Positions 14,762-14,808 of a DNA stretch of 14,808 bases are shown here, piece after piece. The stretch is from positions 1 through 14,808 of the forward strand of contig JACCUV010000241.1 in assembly GCA_013698495.1 (NCBI GenBank), read 5' to 3'. Origin of the DNA: Chloroflexia bacterium (GTDB lineage Bacteria > Chloroflexota > Chloroflexia > Thermomicrobiales > UBA6265). Both the position numbers and the translations under genes were made by a program. The notes below the pieces were generated by a model. It had not been told where the DNA came from, ran no database searches, and was given only the letters and a program-made list of their open reading frames with translations. How positions within the stretch are numbered: position 1 is the first letter of the stretch; every line of letters begins with the position of its first letter.

Positions 14762-14770
14762 AGTGTAACA
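14762..14770 (-). promoter_or_regulatory. Candidate extended -10 (TGTTACACT) for the repeat-protein gene
   Basis: On the minus strand TGTTACACT fits a TGn plus TACACT extended -10. It lies about 125 nt before the GTG at 14637. No -35 box is seen at 17 nt. The remainder of the right edge of the window (14650-14808) shows nothing else recognisable. Confidence 0.35.
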
Positions 14771-14808
14771 AACCCGCATCGCGATACCCGCGTTGAGTGG
14801 CCTACTCC

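Noticed and set aside
13738..14796. Long plus-strand open frame (over 350 codons) opposite the YtxH-like and repeat-protein genes
   Set aside because: The minus-strand reading has regular 15-residue repeats, a membrane segment, the YtxH signature and a coupled overlap; the plus-strand product has no coherent features.
1..14808. CRISPR array, tRNA, rRNA, insertion sequence or attachment site
   Set aside because: No spaced direct repeats, cloverleaf-like segments, transposase motifs or terminal inverted repeats were seen in any gap or gene.

Overview
The window looks like a stretch of bacterial chromosome with high GC content, dense genes and mostly housekeeping functions. The best guess is a Chloroflexota bacterium close to the Thermomicrobia. 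Three things point that way. The L,D-transpeptidase carries a 'YFAETGHNL ... GIPISEP' module of a kind common in Chloroflexota secreted proteins. An F420-type luciferase-like oxidoreductase is present. The regulator joins an excisionase-type HTH to GAF and PAS domains. No gene here fixes the species, so the assignment is inference. I see no rRNA, tRNA, CRISPR array, insertion sequence, prophage gene or attachment site.

Layout, left to right: (1) 60-1463, minus: a Tat-exported L,D-transpeptidase with SH3-like domains. (2) 1590-2507, plus: a luciferase-like, probably F420-dependent oxidoreductase, diverging from gene 1. A perfect 11-bp GC hairpin (2527-2551) separates it from the next, convergent gene. 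(3) 2575-3267, minus: a YugP-type membrane zinc peptidase. (4) A 317-bp divergent promoter region. (5) 3585-8588, plus: polyprenyl diphosphate synthase, a PyrE-like phosphoribosyltransferase, recX (overlapping the previous gene by 29 bp), a metallo-beta-lactamase-fold protein that has lost most of its metal ligands, and pyrG. (6) 8650-14637, minus, transcribed right to left: a 15-residue-repeat tail-anchored protein, a small YtxH-like protein, an IolE-like TIM-barrel protein (4-bp overlap with the YtxH-like gene), purK, purE, and a large HTH-GAF-PAS-GAF-PAS regulator.

The common thread is nucleotide biosynthesis. pyrG makes CTP and purK/purE carry out the two-step carboxylation of AIR. A PyrE-like protein lies in the same run as pyrG, but its key residues do not support a confident orotate phosphoribosyltransferase call. 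The rest concerns the envelope: L,D-transpeptidase, membrane protease, polyprenyl chain synthesis, YtxH-like protein and the repeat protein.

The least ordinary items are the 15-residue solenoid with a C-terminal membrane anchor, the HTH/GAF/PAS protein without any kinase or cyclase output domain, the metal-ligand-depleted MBL protein next to pyrG, and the PyrE-like protein lacking the usual catalytic loop. I found no convincing multi-gene defence or mobile system.
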